Source: an uncultured Propionivibrio sp. (GTDB taxonomy: Bacteria > Pseudomonadota > Gammaproteobacteria > Burkholderiales > Rhodocyclaceae). From it: DNA of 42,616 bases. The notes beneath the pieces were generated by a model. The model saw only the letters and a list, made by a program, of their open reading frames with translations. It was not told where the DNA came from and did no database searches. The position numbers were made by a program, and so were the translations under genes. The stretch is from positions 1 to 42,616 of the forward strand of contig CALAIL010000032.1 in assembly GCA_937923255.1 (NCBI GenBank). The letters are read 5' to 3'. Below, piece by piece: positions 18,014-28,999 of this stretch (the stretch's first letter is position 1; every line of letters begins with the position of its first letter).

Positions 18014-18484
18014 GTGTATCTGAACTCTACTTTATTTGCACAGATCGCGGTTTTCATCGTTCTAGCGCTGTTTACGATGAAGTTCGTCTGGCCGCCGATT
18101 GCCAAGGTGCTTGACGAGCGGGCGGCGAAAATTGCCGAAGGGCTGGCGGCCGCAGAGCAGAGTCGCAACGCCCTTAAGTCTGCTGAAAAACGTTCTGCCG
18201 AAACGGTGCGCGCTGGGCAGGAAAAAGTGGCCGAACTACTGCTGCAGGCGGAAAATCAGTCGCAGCGGATCATCGAAGCGGCTAAGGCGCAGGCGCAGGC
18301 TGAGGCCGAGAAAATTATTCTCGGCGCCAGAGCCGAAATCGAGCAAGAGGCCTTACGTGCCCGTGAAGCCTTACGCGAGCGAGTGGCCGATCTAGCCGTG
18401 GCGGGCGCGGAGAAGATTCTGCGCCGTGAGATCAACGCTGGTATACATGCTGATCTGCTTGCCCAAATCAGGCGGGATTTCTGA
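18014..18484 (+). CDS. atpF: F1Fo ATP synthase subunit b
   Basis: 156 aa. The start is GTG at 18014, preceded by GGAAAGG. One N-terminal membrane helix (residues ~5-27) is followed by a long charged, Ala-rich coiled coil (RAAKIAEGLAAAEQ onward) forming the peripheral stalk. A single b gene, so a homodimer is expected. The stop overlaps the atpH start by 1 nt (TGATG). Confidence 0.94.
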   Translation: MYLNSTLFAQIAVFIVLALFTMKFVWPPIAKVLDERAAKIAEGLAAAEQSRNALKSAEKRSAETVRAGQEKVAELLLQAENQSQRIIEAAKAQAQAEAEKIILGARAEIEQEALRAREALRERVADLAVAGAEKILRREINAGIHADLLAQIRRDF

Positions 18485-19020
18485 TGGTTGAGGCGATCAC
18501 TATTGCCCGGCCTTATGCCCAGGCGGTATTTCGGCTGGCCAAGGATACTAAGGCGCTAGACGCCTGGTCAGCGCGCCTCCGGCGTTTGGCCGAGATTGCC
18601 CAGGACCCACAGATGGCCCGGGCGATCGATAATCCGAAACTTTCACCGAAGCAGCTTGCCGAGTTGTTCGTTTCGCTTTCCGGCGAGCCGGGCAATGTTG
18701 AACTGGCCAATTTTGTTGGCATGCTGGCAGAAAACGAGCGTTTCAGCATGCTTCCCGATATTTGGGCGGCGTATGAACAAGCCAAGATGGCGGATGCGGG
18801 GGTCAAGATTGCGCTTATTAGCAGCGCCTATCCACTTGACGATGCGCAATTGAAAAATTTGACCAGGGAGTTCGAGGCGCATTTCGGTGTTCGTCTGGAA
18901 GCACAGGTTTCTGTCGATCCAAATCTGATTGCCGGCGTCAAGGTGACTGTCGGTGATCAGGTTCTCGACCTCTCCGTGCGCGGCAAGCTGGATGCAATGG
19001 CCGCAGCGCTCAAGAATTAG
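18484..19020 (+). CDS. atpH: F1Fo ATP synthase subunit delta
   Basis: 178 aa, the family length. The N-terminal six-helix domain starts ARPYAQAVFRLAKD; the C-terminal part carries the GVKVTVGDQVLDLSVRGKLDAM block typical of delta/OSCP. It links the peripheral stalk to the top of F1. It overlaps atpF by 1 nt and lies 9 bp upstream of atpA. Confidence 0.95.
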   Translation: MVEAITIARPYAQAVFRLAKDTKALDAWSARLRRLAEIAQDPQMARAIDNPKLSPKQLAELFVSLSGEPGNVELANFVGMLAENERFSMLPDIWAAYEQAKMADAGVKIALISSAYPLDDAQLKNLTREFEAHFGVRLEAQVSVDPNLIAGVKVTVGDQVLDLSVRGKLDAMAAALKN

Positions 19021-19029
19021 GAGAAATGC

Positions 19030-20568
19030 ATGCAATTGAATCCTTCCGAGATCAGTGAACTGATCAAGAGCAAGATTCAGAATCTGGATATGGGTTCCGA
19101 AACACGGACGCAAGGAACCGTTGTTTCGGTGACCGATGGTATCTGCCGGATCCACGGGCTGGCTGATGTCATGCAAGGTGAAATGCTTGAGTTTCCTGGC
19201 GGCACTTTCGGCATGGCGCTCAACCTCGAACGCGATTCTGTGGGCGCAGTGGTGCTTGGTGAATACGAGCAGATTTCTGAAGGCGATGCCGTGCGCACGA
19301 CCGGGCGCATTCTTGAAGTGCCGGTTGGCCCGGAACTTCTGGGTCGTGTGGTTAATTCATTGGGCCAGCCAATTGACGGCAAGGGGCCGGTGAATGCCAA
19401 ACTGACTGACAAGATCGAAAAAGTTGCGCCGGGCGTCATCTGGCGCAAATCGGTATCGCAGCCGGTTCAAACGGGCCTGAAGTCGATCGACTCGATGGTG
19501 CCGATTGGCCGGGGGCAGCGCGAACTCATCATCGGTGACCGGCAAACCGGTAAGACGGCGGTGGCGGTCGATACGATCATTAACCAAAAGGGCAAGGACC
19601 TGTTCTGCGTCTATGTGGCGGTCGGGCAGAAAGCCTCCACGGTAGCCAACGTCGTGCGCAAGCTCGAAGAGCACGGCGCCATGGAATACACTATCGTTGT
19701 TGCAGCCACGGCCTCGGAATCGGCGGCGCTGCAATACATTGCCCCCTATGCAGGTTGTACGATGGGCGAATATTTCCGCGATCGCGGACAGGATGCGCTG
19801 ATCATCTACGACGATCTGACCAAACAGGCCTGGGCATATCGCCAGGTCTCTTTGCTGTTACGTCGCCCGCCGGGGCGCGAAGCCTATCCGGGCGACGTGT
19901 TTTATCTGCATTCGCGCCTGCTTGAACGCGCCGCGCGTGTCAATGATGAATACGTCGAGCACTTTACCCAGGGCGAAGTCAAGGGGAAGACCGGCTCGCT
20001 GACGGCGCTGCCAATTATCGAAACGCAGGCGGGCGACGTTTCTGCGTTCGTGCCGACCAATGTGATTTCGATTACCGACGGCCAAATTTTCCTGGATACC
20101 GATCTGTTCAATTCAGGTGTGCGTCCGGCTATTGACGCCGGGATTTCCGTGTCGCGGGTGGGTGGCGCGGCGCAGACCAAAGTCATCAAGAAACTGGGCG
20201 GCGGCGTGCGTCTGGCCCTGGCGCAGTATCGCGAACTGGCGGCTTTTGCACAGTTCGCCTCTGACCTGGACGAAGCCACCCGCAAGCAGCTCGATCGTGG
20301 CCGTATGGTGACCGAGCTGATGAAGCAACCGCAGTATTCACCCATGTCTGTTTCGGAAATGGCCATCACGCTGCACGCTGTCAATCAAGGGTTCTTTGAT
20401 GATGTGGACGTCAAGAAAGCGCTAGAGATTGAAAAACAGATGCATGCTTTCATCAAGCAGAATTACGGCGATCTGGTCGATGCCATCGAAACCCGGAAAG
20501 ACCTTGATGCCGAGGCCGAGAAGGCTTTGACTGACGCGATCGGCGCATTCAAGGCTTCCATCGCCTGA
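19030..20568 (+). CDS. atpA: F1Fo ATP synthase subunit alpha
   Basis: 512 aa, close to E. coli AtpA (513). Walker A GDRQTGKT is at residues 169-176. Also seen: the [17 protein letters not shown]alker B region, the [24 protein letters not shown] block and the arginine-finger region with [10 protein letters not shown]. Alpha holds the non-catalytic nucleotide sites. Confidence 0.97.
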   Translation: MQLNPSEISELIKSKIQNLDMGSETRTQGTVVSVTDGICRIHGLADVMQGEMLEFPGGTFGMALNLERDSVGAVVLGEYEQISEGDAVRTTGRILEVPVGPELLGRVVNSLGQPIDGKGPVNAKLTDKIEKVAPGVIWRKSVSQPVQTGLKSIDSMVPIGRGQRELIIGDRQTGKTAVAVDTIINQKGKDLFCVYVAVGQKASTVANVVRKLEEHGAMEYTIVVAATASESAALQYIAPYAGCTMGEYFRDRGQDALIIYDDLTKQAWAYRQVSLLLRRPPGREAYPGDVFYLHSRLLERAARVNDEYVEHFTQGEVKGKTGSLTALPIIETQAGDVSAFVPTNVISITDGQIFLDTDLFNSGVRPAIDAGISVSRVGGAAQTKVIKKLGGGVRLALAQYRELAAFAQFASDLDEATRKQLDRGRMVTELMKQPQYSPMSVSEMAITLHAVNQGFFDDVDVKKALEIEKQMHAFIKQNYGDLVDAIETRKDLDAEAEKALTDAIGAFKASIA

Positions 20569-20581
20569 GCGGGGAATCGAT

Positions 20582-21451
20582 ATGGCGAGCGGCAAGGAAA
20601 TCCGCAACAAGATCAAAAGCGTCGAAAGCACACGCAAGATCACCAAGGCGATGGAGATGGTCGCCGCCTCGAAAATGCGTAAGGCGCAGGATCGCATGCG
20701 GGCGGCACGTCCCTATGGCGAGAAGATTCGGCGCGTGGCCGGTAATCTTTCCAATGCGTTGACCGAATACAGCCATCCTTTTCTTGAACCGAGGGAGACG
20801 GTCAACAACGTCGGCTTGATTGTGGTGACCTCCGATAAAGGACTGTGTGGCGGCCTAAACACCAACGTTCTGCGCTTGGCGCTGAGTCGGATGAAAACCT
20901 GGGATGCCGAGGGCAAACGCCTGCAGGTTTCGGCGATCGGCAACAAAGGTTTCAATTTCATGATGCGTGCCGGCGCCAATATCGTTTCACACTTGATCGG
21001 ACTGGGCGATACGCCGCGCCTGGAAGCGTTGATCGGTCCGGCCAAGGTGATGATCGACGCCTATCTGAACGGCGAGGTCGATGTCGTTTATATCGCCTAC
21101 ACGCGCTTCATTAATACGATGAAACAGGAGCCGGTCGTCGAACAGCTACTCCCATTGTCGGGTGATCTGGCAGAGAGGAGCGGAAGCGGGGCGTTGTGGG
21201 ATTATCTTTATGAGCCCAATCCGGAAGAGGTCGTCGATACCCTGCTATTGCGCTATGTCGAAGCGCTGCTGTATCAGTCGGTTGCCGAAAATATGGCCTC
21301 CGAACAGAGTGCGCGCATGGTGGCGATGAAATCGGCGTCCGACAACGCCAAGAGCGTAATAGGCGAACTCCGGCTGATGTATAACAAAGCGCGTCAGGCG
21401 GCAATTACCAAGGAGCTTTCGGAGATCGTCGGCGGCGCTGCAGCCGTCTGA
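20582..21451 (+). CDS. atpG: F1Fo ATP synthase subunit gamma
   Basis: 289 aa central rotor shaft. The N-terminal helix [24 protein letters not shown] and C-terminal helix ending in [16 protein letters not shown] form the coiled coil. The Rossmann-like middle has [13 protein letters not shown]. It lies 13 bp after atpA. Confidence 0.96.
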   Translation: MASGKEIRNKIKSVESTRKITKAMEMVAASKMRKAQDRMRAARPYGEKIRRVAGNLSNALTEYSHPFLEPRETVNNVGLIVVTSDKGLCGGLNTNVLRLALSRMKTWDAEGKRLQVSAIGNKGFNFMMRAGANIVSHLIGLGDTPRLEALIGPAKVMIDAYLNGEVDVVYIAYTRFINTMKQEPVVEQLLPLSGDLAERSGSGALWDYLYEPNPEEVVDTLLLRYVEALLYQSVAENMASEQSARMVAMKSASDNAKSVIGELRLMYNKARQAAITKELSEIVGGAAAV

Positions 21452-22900
<1,449 letters not shown>

Positions 22901-22933
22901 GGCAAGAAGCGACTATTCAAGGAGCGATCACTT

Positions 22934-23374
22934 ATGTCATCACAAAGGCTTCATGTCGATGTCGTCAGCGCCGAAGAGCAGATTTTTTCGGGTGAGGCCG
23001 AATTCGCCGTTTTTCCCGGCGTGCAGGGCGAGATCGGCGTTTATCCGCGGCATACGCCGCTGTTGACGCACCTGAAGTCGGGGACTATCCGCCTCAAACT
23101 TCCGGACCGGAAAACGCCAGAACTGGTCTATGTTTCCGGCGGCATTCTCGAAATCCAGCCGGAGCTGGTGACTGTGCTGGCGGATACGGCCATTCGCGCG
23201 CACGATCTGGATGAGGCCAAAGCCATTGCGGCTCGGCAGAACGCCGAAGCGTTGGCTGAAACACGGCAGACCAACGTTAATTACGCAGCGGCGGAAGCTG
23301 AGCTGATGCAATCGGTCGCCCGTCTGAAAGATATTTCAAAGCTTACCGGCAAGCGCCGTAGCGGGTACTCGTAG
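22934..23374 (+). CDS. atpC: F1Fo ATP synthase subunit epsilon
   Basis: 146 aa. The N-terminal beta-sandwich has VVSAEEQIFSGEAEF and the GEIGVYPRHTPLLTHLKSG block; the C-terminal two-helix inhibitory domain starts at about residue 90. It is the last gene of the operon, with an AGGAGCG site before the ATG and a strong terminator 120 bp downstream. Confidence 0.95.
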   Translation: MSSQRLHVDVVSAEEQIFSGEAEFAVFPGVQGEIGVYPRHTPLLTHLKSGTIRLKLPDRKTPELVYVSGGILEIQPELVTVLADTAIRAHDLDEAKAIAARQNAEALAETRQTNVNYAAAEAELMQSVARLKDISKLTGKRRSGYS

Positions 23375-23493
23375 CGCGTAGCGTATAGTGGGGCTGTTTT
23401 CTACGCGTATATGGGAACAGCCTGACCCAACCCGGATATCGAATATCACATCGCAGATAACAGATATCTACCCGTTCAGTATTCTGAAAATGT

Positions 23494-23531
23494 AAAGCCC
23501 CTTACTGGTTGCGTAAGGGGCTTTCGTTTTT
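23494..23531 (+). terminator. strong Rho-independent terminator of the atp operon
   Basis: A perfect 12-bp stem, AAAGCCCCTTAC (23494-23505) with GTAAGGGGCTTT (23513-23524), with a 7-nt loop. A T-tract follows. Because the stem starts with AAA, it could also work for minus-strand transcripts that leave the feo operon. Confidence 0.93.
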
Positions 23532-23557
23532 AATTGAATCTTTCTTTGCACCGTCTA

Positions 23558-23773
23558 TCATTTCTCAAACGTGATGGAATGCCGCAGCTCGTTTTCCTGC
23601 TGCGGTTTTCTGCTACAGCCTTTTGCCTTGCCGCAACTGGAGCAGGCGCAGCCCTTCTTGATAAAAAATTTACGCCACAAATAGAGGCAGGCGATGGTGG
23701 CGATGGCGATCAGTATTCCCCATTCCGTCCAGCCCAATGTGGTTTCTGCGCTTAGATCAATCGAGGGTGTCAT
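23558..23773 (-). CDS. FeoB-associated Cys-rich membrane peptide
   Basis: 71 aa from the ATG at 23773, preceded by GAGAG. One membrane helix (WGILIAIATIACLYLW) is followed by a basic, Cys-rich tail: CACSSCGKAKGC. This is the layout of the FeoB-associated Cys-rich peptides that take the place of FeoC in many bacteria. The cysteines could bind Fe2+ or an Fe-S cluster at the cytoplasmic mouth of FeoB. Last gene of the feo operon; role inferred from position and motif. Confidence 0.75.
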   Translation of the reverse strand: MTPSIDLSAETTLGWTEWGILIAIATIACLYLWRKFFIKKGCACSSCGKAKGCSRKPQQENELRHSITFEK

Positions 23774-23878
23774 GGTGATTTTCTCTCGGGTATCAAATGT
23801 CAAATAATCGACCTGCCCGCAAACGCCCGTGAATCATGGGCTGGCGGGCAGGGGTTATCAGTGTTCATCCATGCCGTT

Positions 23879-26386
23879 TCATGAAGAATATTCCGGTTGT
23901 CCCAGATGAACGCCAAAAGGCCGGCGGTATAGCCCGACGATCAGTAACAGCGCCAGACCAATGAAATACACCGCCGAGAAGGCCTGGATGCCGCTCAAGC
24001 CCAGCGCACTGCCTAAAGTATAGACGCCGCTGGCAACGAGCAGCCCCAGCGTGGTGGGGAAAATCATGGAAAACAGCATCCATTTGTAGGAGCCCGTCTG
24101 CACGCGAATCATGATGGTCGTTGCCAGGCAGGGCGGGTAGAGGGCAAAAAACAAAATCAGCGCAACGGCGGTGAGTGCATCGTAGCCATGAGCCTTCTGT
24201 TCTTCACCCATGCGCTCTTCCAGCGTGCGATTTTCTTCGTCATCCTGGCCGAACAGTACGCCCAGTGTCGCCACGCTACTCTCACGCGCCGAAAAGGAGC
24301 TAAGGAGGGCAACATTGATTTTCCAGTCAAAATTGGCAAATCGCGTGACGCTTTCCAGGCTACGCCCGACGCGCCCCAGAATACTGTTTTGAATGCGGAT
24401 TTCCTTCATTTCGCGGCGCATGTCTTTGCGGGCATCGTCCAGCTTTTTCAGGTTGCGCGCGGCCTTTTTAGCCATTACATCCCCGCCGCGTTGTAGGAAA
24501 GGATAGAAACCGGGATATTTGGCCGCGTAATCCTGGTCAAGCTGTTTGGCCGCTTTCGGGCCGGAGACATTGAGTTTCTGCGCGCGGTAGCTGTTATAGA
24601 CATTGACCAGATCAATCAGTTTTTTCTGATCATCGACAGCAGCCAGGTGCGGATTGCCTTGCATGCCTTTGTAGAATGCGGCAATGGCTGCTTCGGCCCT
24701 GCCGCGGTACTCTGCATCCTGCTGCGGAGTGAGACCAGGGAATTGCAGCAGAATGTACACCACCGTGGCGACGGCAACGACGATCGTGCCCACTTTCTTG
24801 ATATACAGCCAGGTGCGATCAAATGCACGGCGCAACACGCTTTTGATGCCCGGCAGATGGTAATGGGGCAGCTCCATGACGAAAGGTGCTGTCTCCATGT
24901 TGCGTAGCACCGAGACCGTGAGCAGCTTGGAAACGAGCAGCGCAATGATGATGGTAATGGTGGAAATGTAGAACAGGATCAGTCCCTTGTCTTCCGCAAA
25001 ATAAATGTTGACGAGTAAGACATACAGCGGCACTTTGGCCAGACAGTTCATAAAAGGTACGGTGAGAATGGTGGCCATGCGCGCGCGCGTATCGGGAATG
25101 CCCTTGGTCGCCATGACGCCGGGCACGGCGCAGCCGCCGGCGAATACGCCCGCCAGTATCAGCGGTAACGTGGACTGGCCGTGCATCCCAAAGCGGTGCA
25201 GGATACGATCGAGGATAAAGGCGATGCGCGCCATGTAGCCGCTGTCTTCCAGAATAGCGATGAGAGCAAACAGAATCAGGAAGATAGGCACGTAATTGAG
25301 CAGGGTATTGGCCGAATCGACCATCCATAGCCCCATCGAGCGTAATTGCGGATCGACCAGAAAGCCCGCGTCAGGCAGGATCGACGCCACCAGGTTGCGC
25401 AGACCGGCGAGAAGCGGCCAGGTGATTTTGGTCAGCTCGTAACCCTGTACGATGGAAAGCTGGTAGATCAGCCAGATCGTCAGGACCAAAAATACGGGCG
25501 CGAATACGCGGTTCAGCAAAACCCTGTCCAATCGTTCGGTGAAACCAATCTTGTTCGGCGTGTGCTGCTCGACTGCCGCTGCGCAAGCGGCTTCGGCCGC
25601 TTCATGGCGGAGGCGGAGTGCGGCATCGGCAAACGATTGCCCGGTGCTTTGCGTGTATTCTGTCGATAAGGCATCCGCGCCTTTTTTCAGGTTTTGCCAT
25701 ACTTCCGGCAGGGACTGATGTGCGGCATTGGCCAGGCTTTCATCATTTTCCAGCGTCAATACCGCCGCCCATCGGCGCGGATAGCCGGGCAACAATTCAG
25801 GGTGCTGCGCCCAGGCTTCCGTTTGCGCGTGGACGGCACCTTCCCATTCGCCATAGGGAAAAGATGGCGCAATTTGATTTCCTGTGGAAATTTCTGCGAT
25901 CTTGTTACGCAGTGCCTCGATACCCTGCCCTTTGCTGCCGATGGTGGCAATCACGGGAATACCGAGGTGCGCTTGCAGCTTGTCCGCATGGACGGCCAGC
26001 CCCAGCTGTTGCGCCACATCGACCATATTCAGCGCCAGCACAATCGGACGGTTGAGTTCCATGAGCTGGAAGGTCAGATGCAGGCTGCGCTCCAAATTGG
26101 CTGCATCAACGACATTGATGATGACGTCCGGCGCTTCGCCAAGCAGAAAGTCCCGGGCGACGCGTTCTTCCGGGGAAAATGAAGTCAGTGCATAAGCGCC
26201 TGGCAGATCTACGACTTCTACGCGCTGTCCGTCATGGCGGTAGAAGCCGCTTTTTTTGTCGACGGTCACGCCTGGATAATTGGCGATGTGTTGCTGCAAG
26301 CCGGTCAGGGCATTGAACAGCGTGGATTTTCCTGAGTTTTGCTGGCCGGCCAGAGCGACGAGCAGCCTGTCTTTCTTTTCCATCAT
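23879..26386 (-). CDS. feoB: ferrous iron transporter FeoB
   Basis: 835 aa, longer than E. coli FeoB (773). The N-terminal G domain has G1 GQQNSGKST (~14-22), G3 DLPG, G4 NMVD and the GDI helical domain. The membrane core has the Gate motif regions GGCAVPGVMATK and SFSARESSVATLGVLFG. Between these, residues ~545-670 form a hydrophilic insertion with many charged helices (PGLTPQQDAEYRG through KEIRIQNS), absent from the enteric protein. It transports Fe2+ across the inner membrane. It starts 1 nt after the feoA stop. Confidence 0.95.
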   Translation of the reverse strand: MMEKKDRLLVALAGQQNSGKSTLFNALTGLQQHIANYPGVTVDKKSGFYRHDGQRVEVVDLPGAYALTSFSPEERVARDFLLGEAPDVIINVVDAANLERSLHLTFQLMELNRPIVLALNMVDVAQQLGLAVHADKLQAHLGIPVIATIGSKGQGIEALRNKIAEISTGNQIAPSFPYGEWEGAVHAQTEAWAQHPELLPGYPRRWAAVLTLENDESLANAAHQSLPEVWQNLKKGADALSTEYTQSTGQSFADAALRLRHEAAEAACAAAVEQHTPNKIGFTERLDRVLLNRVFAPVFLVLTIWLIYQLSIVQGYELTKITWPLLAGLRNLVASILPDAGFLVDPQLRSMGLWMVDSANTLLNYVPIFLILFALIAILEDSGYMARIAFILDRILHRFGMHGQSTLPLILAGVFAGGCAVPGVMATKGIPDTRARMATILTVPFMNCLAKVPLYVLLVNIYFAEDKGLILFYISTITIIIALLVSKLLTVSVLRNMETAPFVMELPHYHLPGIKSVLRRAFDRTWLYIKKVGTIVVAVATVVYILLQFPGLTPQQDAEYRGRAEAAIAAFYKGMQGNPHLAAVDDQKKLIDLVNVYNSYRAQKLNVSGPKAAKQLDQDYAAKYPGFYPFLQRGGDVMAKKAARNLKKLDDARKDMRREMKEIRIQNSILGRVGRSLESVTRFANFDWKINVALLSSFSARESSVATLGVLFGQDDEENRTLEERMGEEQKAHGYDALTAVALILFFALYPPCLATTIMIRVQTGSYKWMLFSMIFPTTLGLLVASGVYTLGSALGLSGIQAFSAVYFIGLALLLIVGLYRRPFGVHLGQPEYSS

Positions 26387-26387
26387 T

Positions 26388-26705
26388 TTATAAAGCTACA
26401 GCCTCGATCAGATCCGCTTCCGATCGGCGCAGAGAGACAAAAGAATTCCCCACGCGGATTTCAATGGGGTCGTTCAGCGGGGCGACACGCAGCAGCGTGA
26501 TTTCGGCATCGGGAAAAATGCCCAGGTCCATGAGCCGGCGACGCATGATGCCGCTGCCGCCTACTGTATGGATACGGCAACGTTGCCCCGCGGGCAAATG
26601 GGATAAGGTCTGCCACGGAGCATGAGCCGTGCCCTCGCACCCGGATTGGGTTGTGGAGCGGTCGTCTGCAAAACCGGCGGACGTTTCGTAGGATCGTTCC
26701 GTCAT
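26388..26705 (-). CDS. feoA: FeoA domain protein, cytosolic partner of FeoB
   Basis: 105 aa from the ATG at 26705 (MTERSYET), with a GAGG site upstream. A longer frame to 26774 would read through the terminator hairpin of the preceding gene, so the shorter start is preferred. The C-terminal ~75 residues are a FeoA SH3-like barrel: LSHLPAGQRCRIHTVGG, then RRRLMDLGIFPDAEITLL, then DPIEIRVGNSFVSLRRSEADLIEA. The N-terminal ~30 residues are an extra polar tail. Confidence 0.9.
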   Translation of the reverse strand: MTERSYETSAGFADDRSTTQSGCEGTAHAPWQTLSHLPAGQRCRIHTVGGSGIMRRRLMDLGIFPDAEITLLRVAPLNDPIEIRVGNSFVSLRRSEADLIEAVAL

Positions 26706-26720
26706 GTAAGCCTCGTCAAA

Positions 26721-26756
26721 AACCAAAAACCTCCGCATTGCTGGCAATGCGGAGGT
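26721..26756 (-). terminator. intra-operon terminator between the DUF4198 gene and feoA
   Basis: A perfect 12-bp stem with 4-nt loop: ACCTCCGCATTG (26729-26740) and CAATGCGGAGGT (26745-26756). On the minus strand the stem is followed by TTTTTGGTTTTT, so it terminates transcripts of the upstream periplasmic genes, probably in part, lowering feoAB relative to them. Confidence 0.88.
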
Positions 26757-26822
26757 TCGCATCGGGAATCGCACTGCCTGTCCCGGCCGGAAAACGGTTG
26801 GCCGAGGACGATGCTGCTTAGC

Positions 26823-27620
26823 TTATTCCATTTTATCGGCGCGGATCCAGATAACGGCATCCTGGCTGAGTGCCTTGCCTTTGTATTCTTTTTGCGGTCC
26901 GGCGCCCAGCGCGGCAAAGCCCCAGAAACCTTCCTTGGGAATACCGAACGTAAATACGCCGTTAGCATCGGTTATGGCAACCAACGCGCCTCCCTTGGCC
27001 GAAGCTGATTTCTTGGAAGACGGACGGTTAGCCTTCACGTCAGGCGGAGCTGCGAGATATTCGATCTCGATTTCGACGCCAGCAGCCGGTTTGCCCTCCA
27101 TCAGCACCTGTCCTGAAAATGTGGAGCCGACCAGTACATTGGTGGGTTTGTTGAGCGGCACAATCTCGACCGGTAAACCAACGGGTTTTTCCCAACCGGA
27201 GGGAATGCCGCCCTTATTCACATAAGACTTGGTGATTTGCTGGATGTAGGTGTCCTCACTTTTTTCATAGTAAGGTGCCGGTTGTAAAACGAAGAGGTAG
27301 TCCCCGTTGCGGCGAATGTTAACCTCCGCTTCAAAGGCTTTGGCCCGGTTGTCTTTTCCCGTAAAGGAAATTGGTTTCAATGCCTTGGACAGATCGACCT
27401 TTTCGCCTTTAAAAACGTAGAAAAACTGTTCGGGTTGTTCCATATCCATGGCATGGCCGTTTTCCATCGGATGCCAGAATATCAGTTTGACGGGAATGTT
27501 TTTCGGCTTGTCGAGATTGACTTCCGGCGTATATACCAATTGGAAATGGGCATGCGCCGCACTTGCGGACAACGCCAACAGCAAGGCTGAAGAAAGGGAG
27601 GCCAGAAATTTTTGGCTCAT
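26823..27620 (-). CDS. periplasmic DUF4198-family protein
   Basis: 265 aa with a signal peptide (KFLASLSSALLLALSASAAHA, cleaved before HFQLVY). DUF4198 proteins have Ig-like/Cna-B-like beta domains and often sit beside nickel, cobalt or iron uptake genes as periplasmic accessory proteins. Seen: HFQLVYTPEVNLDKP at the mature N-terminus, a His/Met-containing stretch HPMENGHAMDME that could touch metal, and a C-terminal domain with VAITDANGVFTFGIP. A TAGGAGTG site precedes the ATG. Genomic context suggests a role in ferrous iron acquisition; inference. Confidence 0.75.
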   Translation of the reverse strand: MSQKFLASLSSALLLALSASAAHAHFQLVYTPEVNLDKPKNIPVKLIFWHPMENGHAMDMEQPEQFFYVFKGEKVDLSKALKPISFTGKDNRAKAFEAEVNIRRNGDYLFVLQPAPYYEKSEDTYIQQITKSYVNKGGIPSGWEKPVGLPVEIVPLNKPTNVLVGSTFSGQVLMEGKPAAGVEIEIEYLAAPPDVKANRPSSKKSASAKGGALVAITDANGVFTFGIPKEGFWGFAALGAGPQKEYKGKALSQDAVIWIRADKME

Positions 27621-27653
27621 AACGCACTCCTAAAAAATCATTAAACCTATCGA

Positions 27654-27974
27654 TTAGTTGATCTTTTCACCAGGGATAGTGATTTGATGTCCTTCACCGC
27701 CGTCGAACTGTACGGAATACTTGCCGGCCGGCTTTTTGAACGTGAACATGCTGTTTTTATCCATTTTGCCTTGCAACACGACCTTGCCGCTGGCGTCCAT
27801 GACATTCATCTTGACACCCGCGGCGGAAGAACCGTCCGAAAAACCGCCTTCGCATTCCACCGTGCCGTCGCCGTTATCGCTGCAATTGCACAGTGGCGTA
27901 TGGGCCAGTGCCGTACCTGCCCACAAGCATCCGGCAATCAGTAAAGCAGACGTTCCCAATTTGTATGTCTTCAT
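27654..27974 (-). CDS. small periplasmic protein, first gene of the feo operon
   Basis: 106 aa from the ATG at 27974, with a textbook AAAGGAGA site; a longer frame upstream lacks one. Signal peptide MKTYKLGTSALLIAGCLWAGTALA, then a Cys pair (PLCNCSDNG and VECEGGF), then a transthyretin-like/carboxypeptidase-regulatory-like beta domain (GVKMNVMDASGKVVLQGKMD...GKYSVQFDGGEGHQITI). I do not recognise a named family. Position between a Fur-box-like site and feoAB suggests an iron-linked periplasmic role. Confidence 0.65.
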   Translation of the reverse strand: MKTYKLGTSALLIAGCLWAGTALAHTPLCNCSDNGDGTVECEGGFSDGSSAAGVKMNVMDASGKVVLQGKMDKNSMFTFKKPAGKYSVQFDGGEGHQITIPGEKIN

Positions 27975-28101
27975 TGCAATTTCTCCTTTGAGTAAGGCAG
28001 GCGGCGCATTATTTTTGTGGCGTCGGTGCTGCCGATGACATCTGATAATTCCCTGAACAGGCCGCAGAGCGCCTGAAACAGACGGCAAAATAATACTCTT
28101 A

Positions 28102-28120
28102 GATAATGATATTTACTAGT
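28102..28120 (-). promoter_or_regulatory. Fur-box-like operator upstream of the feo operon
   Basis: GATAATGATA (28102-28111) matches the first half of the 19-bp Fur consensus perfectly. The second half matches at 4 of 9 positions, 14 of 19 overall. It lies 128 bp upstream of the first gene of the iron operon, in an A+T-rich stretch where a promoter is expected. Iron repression by Fur is the likely reading. Confidence 0.6.
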
Positions 28121-28255
28121 ATCGGCAGTGGGTGTTCATTGTGCGTGGATTCCAGGCGCCTCCAGCACCCTAGCATCTAAGGCGCATATATTCGGCATGG
28201 ACGGAGTTTGTCCTGACGGTACGGGAGGGTCTGAACGGGTGGTCTTGTGGTCGAT

Positions 28256-28999
28256 TCATGCAACGCCAGGTTGCGACCAGACACCTTGTGCGACCAATTG
28301 CGCGCTGGCGGCTTCCGCCCAGCCGCGGTTGGCCGCCGGATTGGCCGGGCTGGGATGCAGGATTTTACCGATGCGCAGCGGCATGCCCTGAAGCGCAGTT
28401 CTGGCGCGGGCTTCGGCAAAGCTGCCGACGCCGATGACCCACGCCGGCGCCAGTGCCGTGACGACTTCGCGCAGGTGCGCATCACAGGCGGCATAGAGCG
28501 GCGTGGTTTCCGTGTTCGGCAGCTTGTCCGGCGTCAGGTTGCGGCCCTGATCGAAAAAAGCAAGCGGGCAATAATTGGCGACAAAATGCTCGGCGAAAAA
28601 GGCTCCGGCCGTGCCGAAACGCGCACGGAACAGGCCCCATAAGCGGTGGCCGCTGACCTCGGCGCGCCGGCAGGTAAACCCTTCGATCGGGCGCTTGGGG
28701 TTCTCGTGCTGTGGTTTGCCGACGGGGGCGTCGATGCCCAGCCAGTTACGCACGGCGGCGATTTCGCCAAAAGGCACGCCGCATTGCACCATGCCGAAAG
28801 GGCCGGGATTCATGCCGAGAAAGATGACCTCTTTGGTTCCGTTACCAAAACGGCGCAGGTAAATTTCGTGCGGCGCCCAGGCGTAATCGAGCGGGTTGTA
28901 GACATGTGAGACGGGGGGCGAGAAAGTAAGCCGGCCGACGTCGGCCGAGAGCGTTTGTGCCGCCGCAATCAGGCGTGCGGCAATCGAAATGCTATCCAT
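28256..28999 (-). CDS. SMUG1-family uracil-DNA glycosylase
   Basis: 247 aa. Motif 1 is GMNPGPFGMVQCGVPFGE (residues ~61-78), almost identical to vertebrate SMUG1, including the Asn of the GMNPGPFGM block. Next come VRNWLGIDAPVG, the HPKRP-like NPKRPIEGF, and EVSGHRLWGLF. Motif 2 is HPSPANPAANRGW near the C-terminus with the catalytic-site His. It removes uracil and oxidised pyrimidines such as hydroxymethyluracil. It overlaps the upstream ampG-like gene by 8 nt, so the two are probably cotranscribed. Confidence 0.9.
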   Translation of the reverse strand: MDSISIAARLIAAAQTLSADVGRLTFSPPVSHVYNPLDYAWAPHEIYLRRFGNGTKEVIFLGMNPGPFGMVQCGVPFGEIAAVRNWLGIDAPVGKPQHENPKRPIEGFTCRRAEVSGHRLWGLFRARFGTAGAFFAEHFVANYCPLAFFDQGRNLTPDKLPNTETTPLYAACDAHLREVVTALAPAWVIGVGSFAEARARTALQGMPLRIGKILHPSPANPAANRGWAEAASAQLVAQGVWSQPGVA

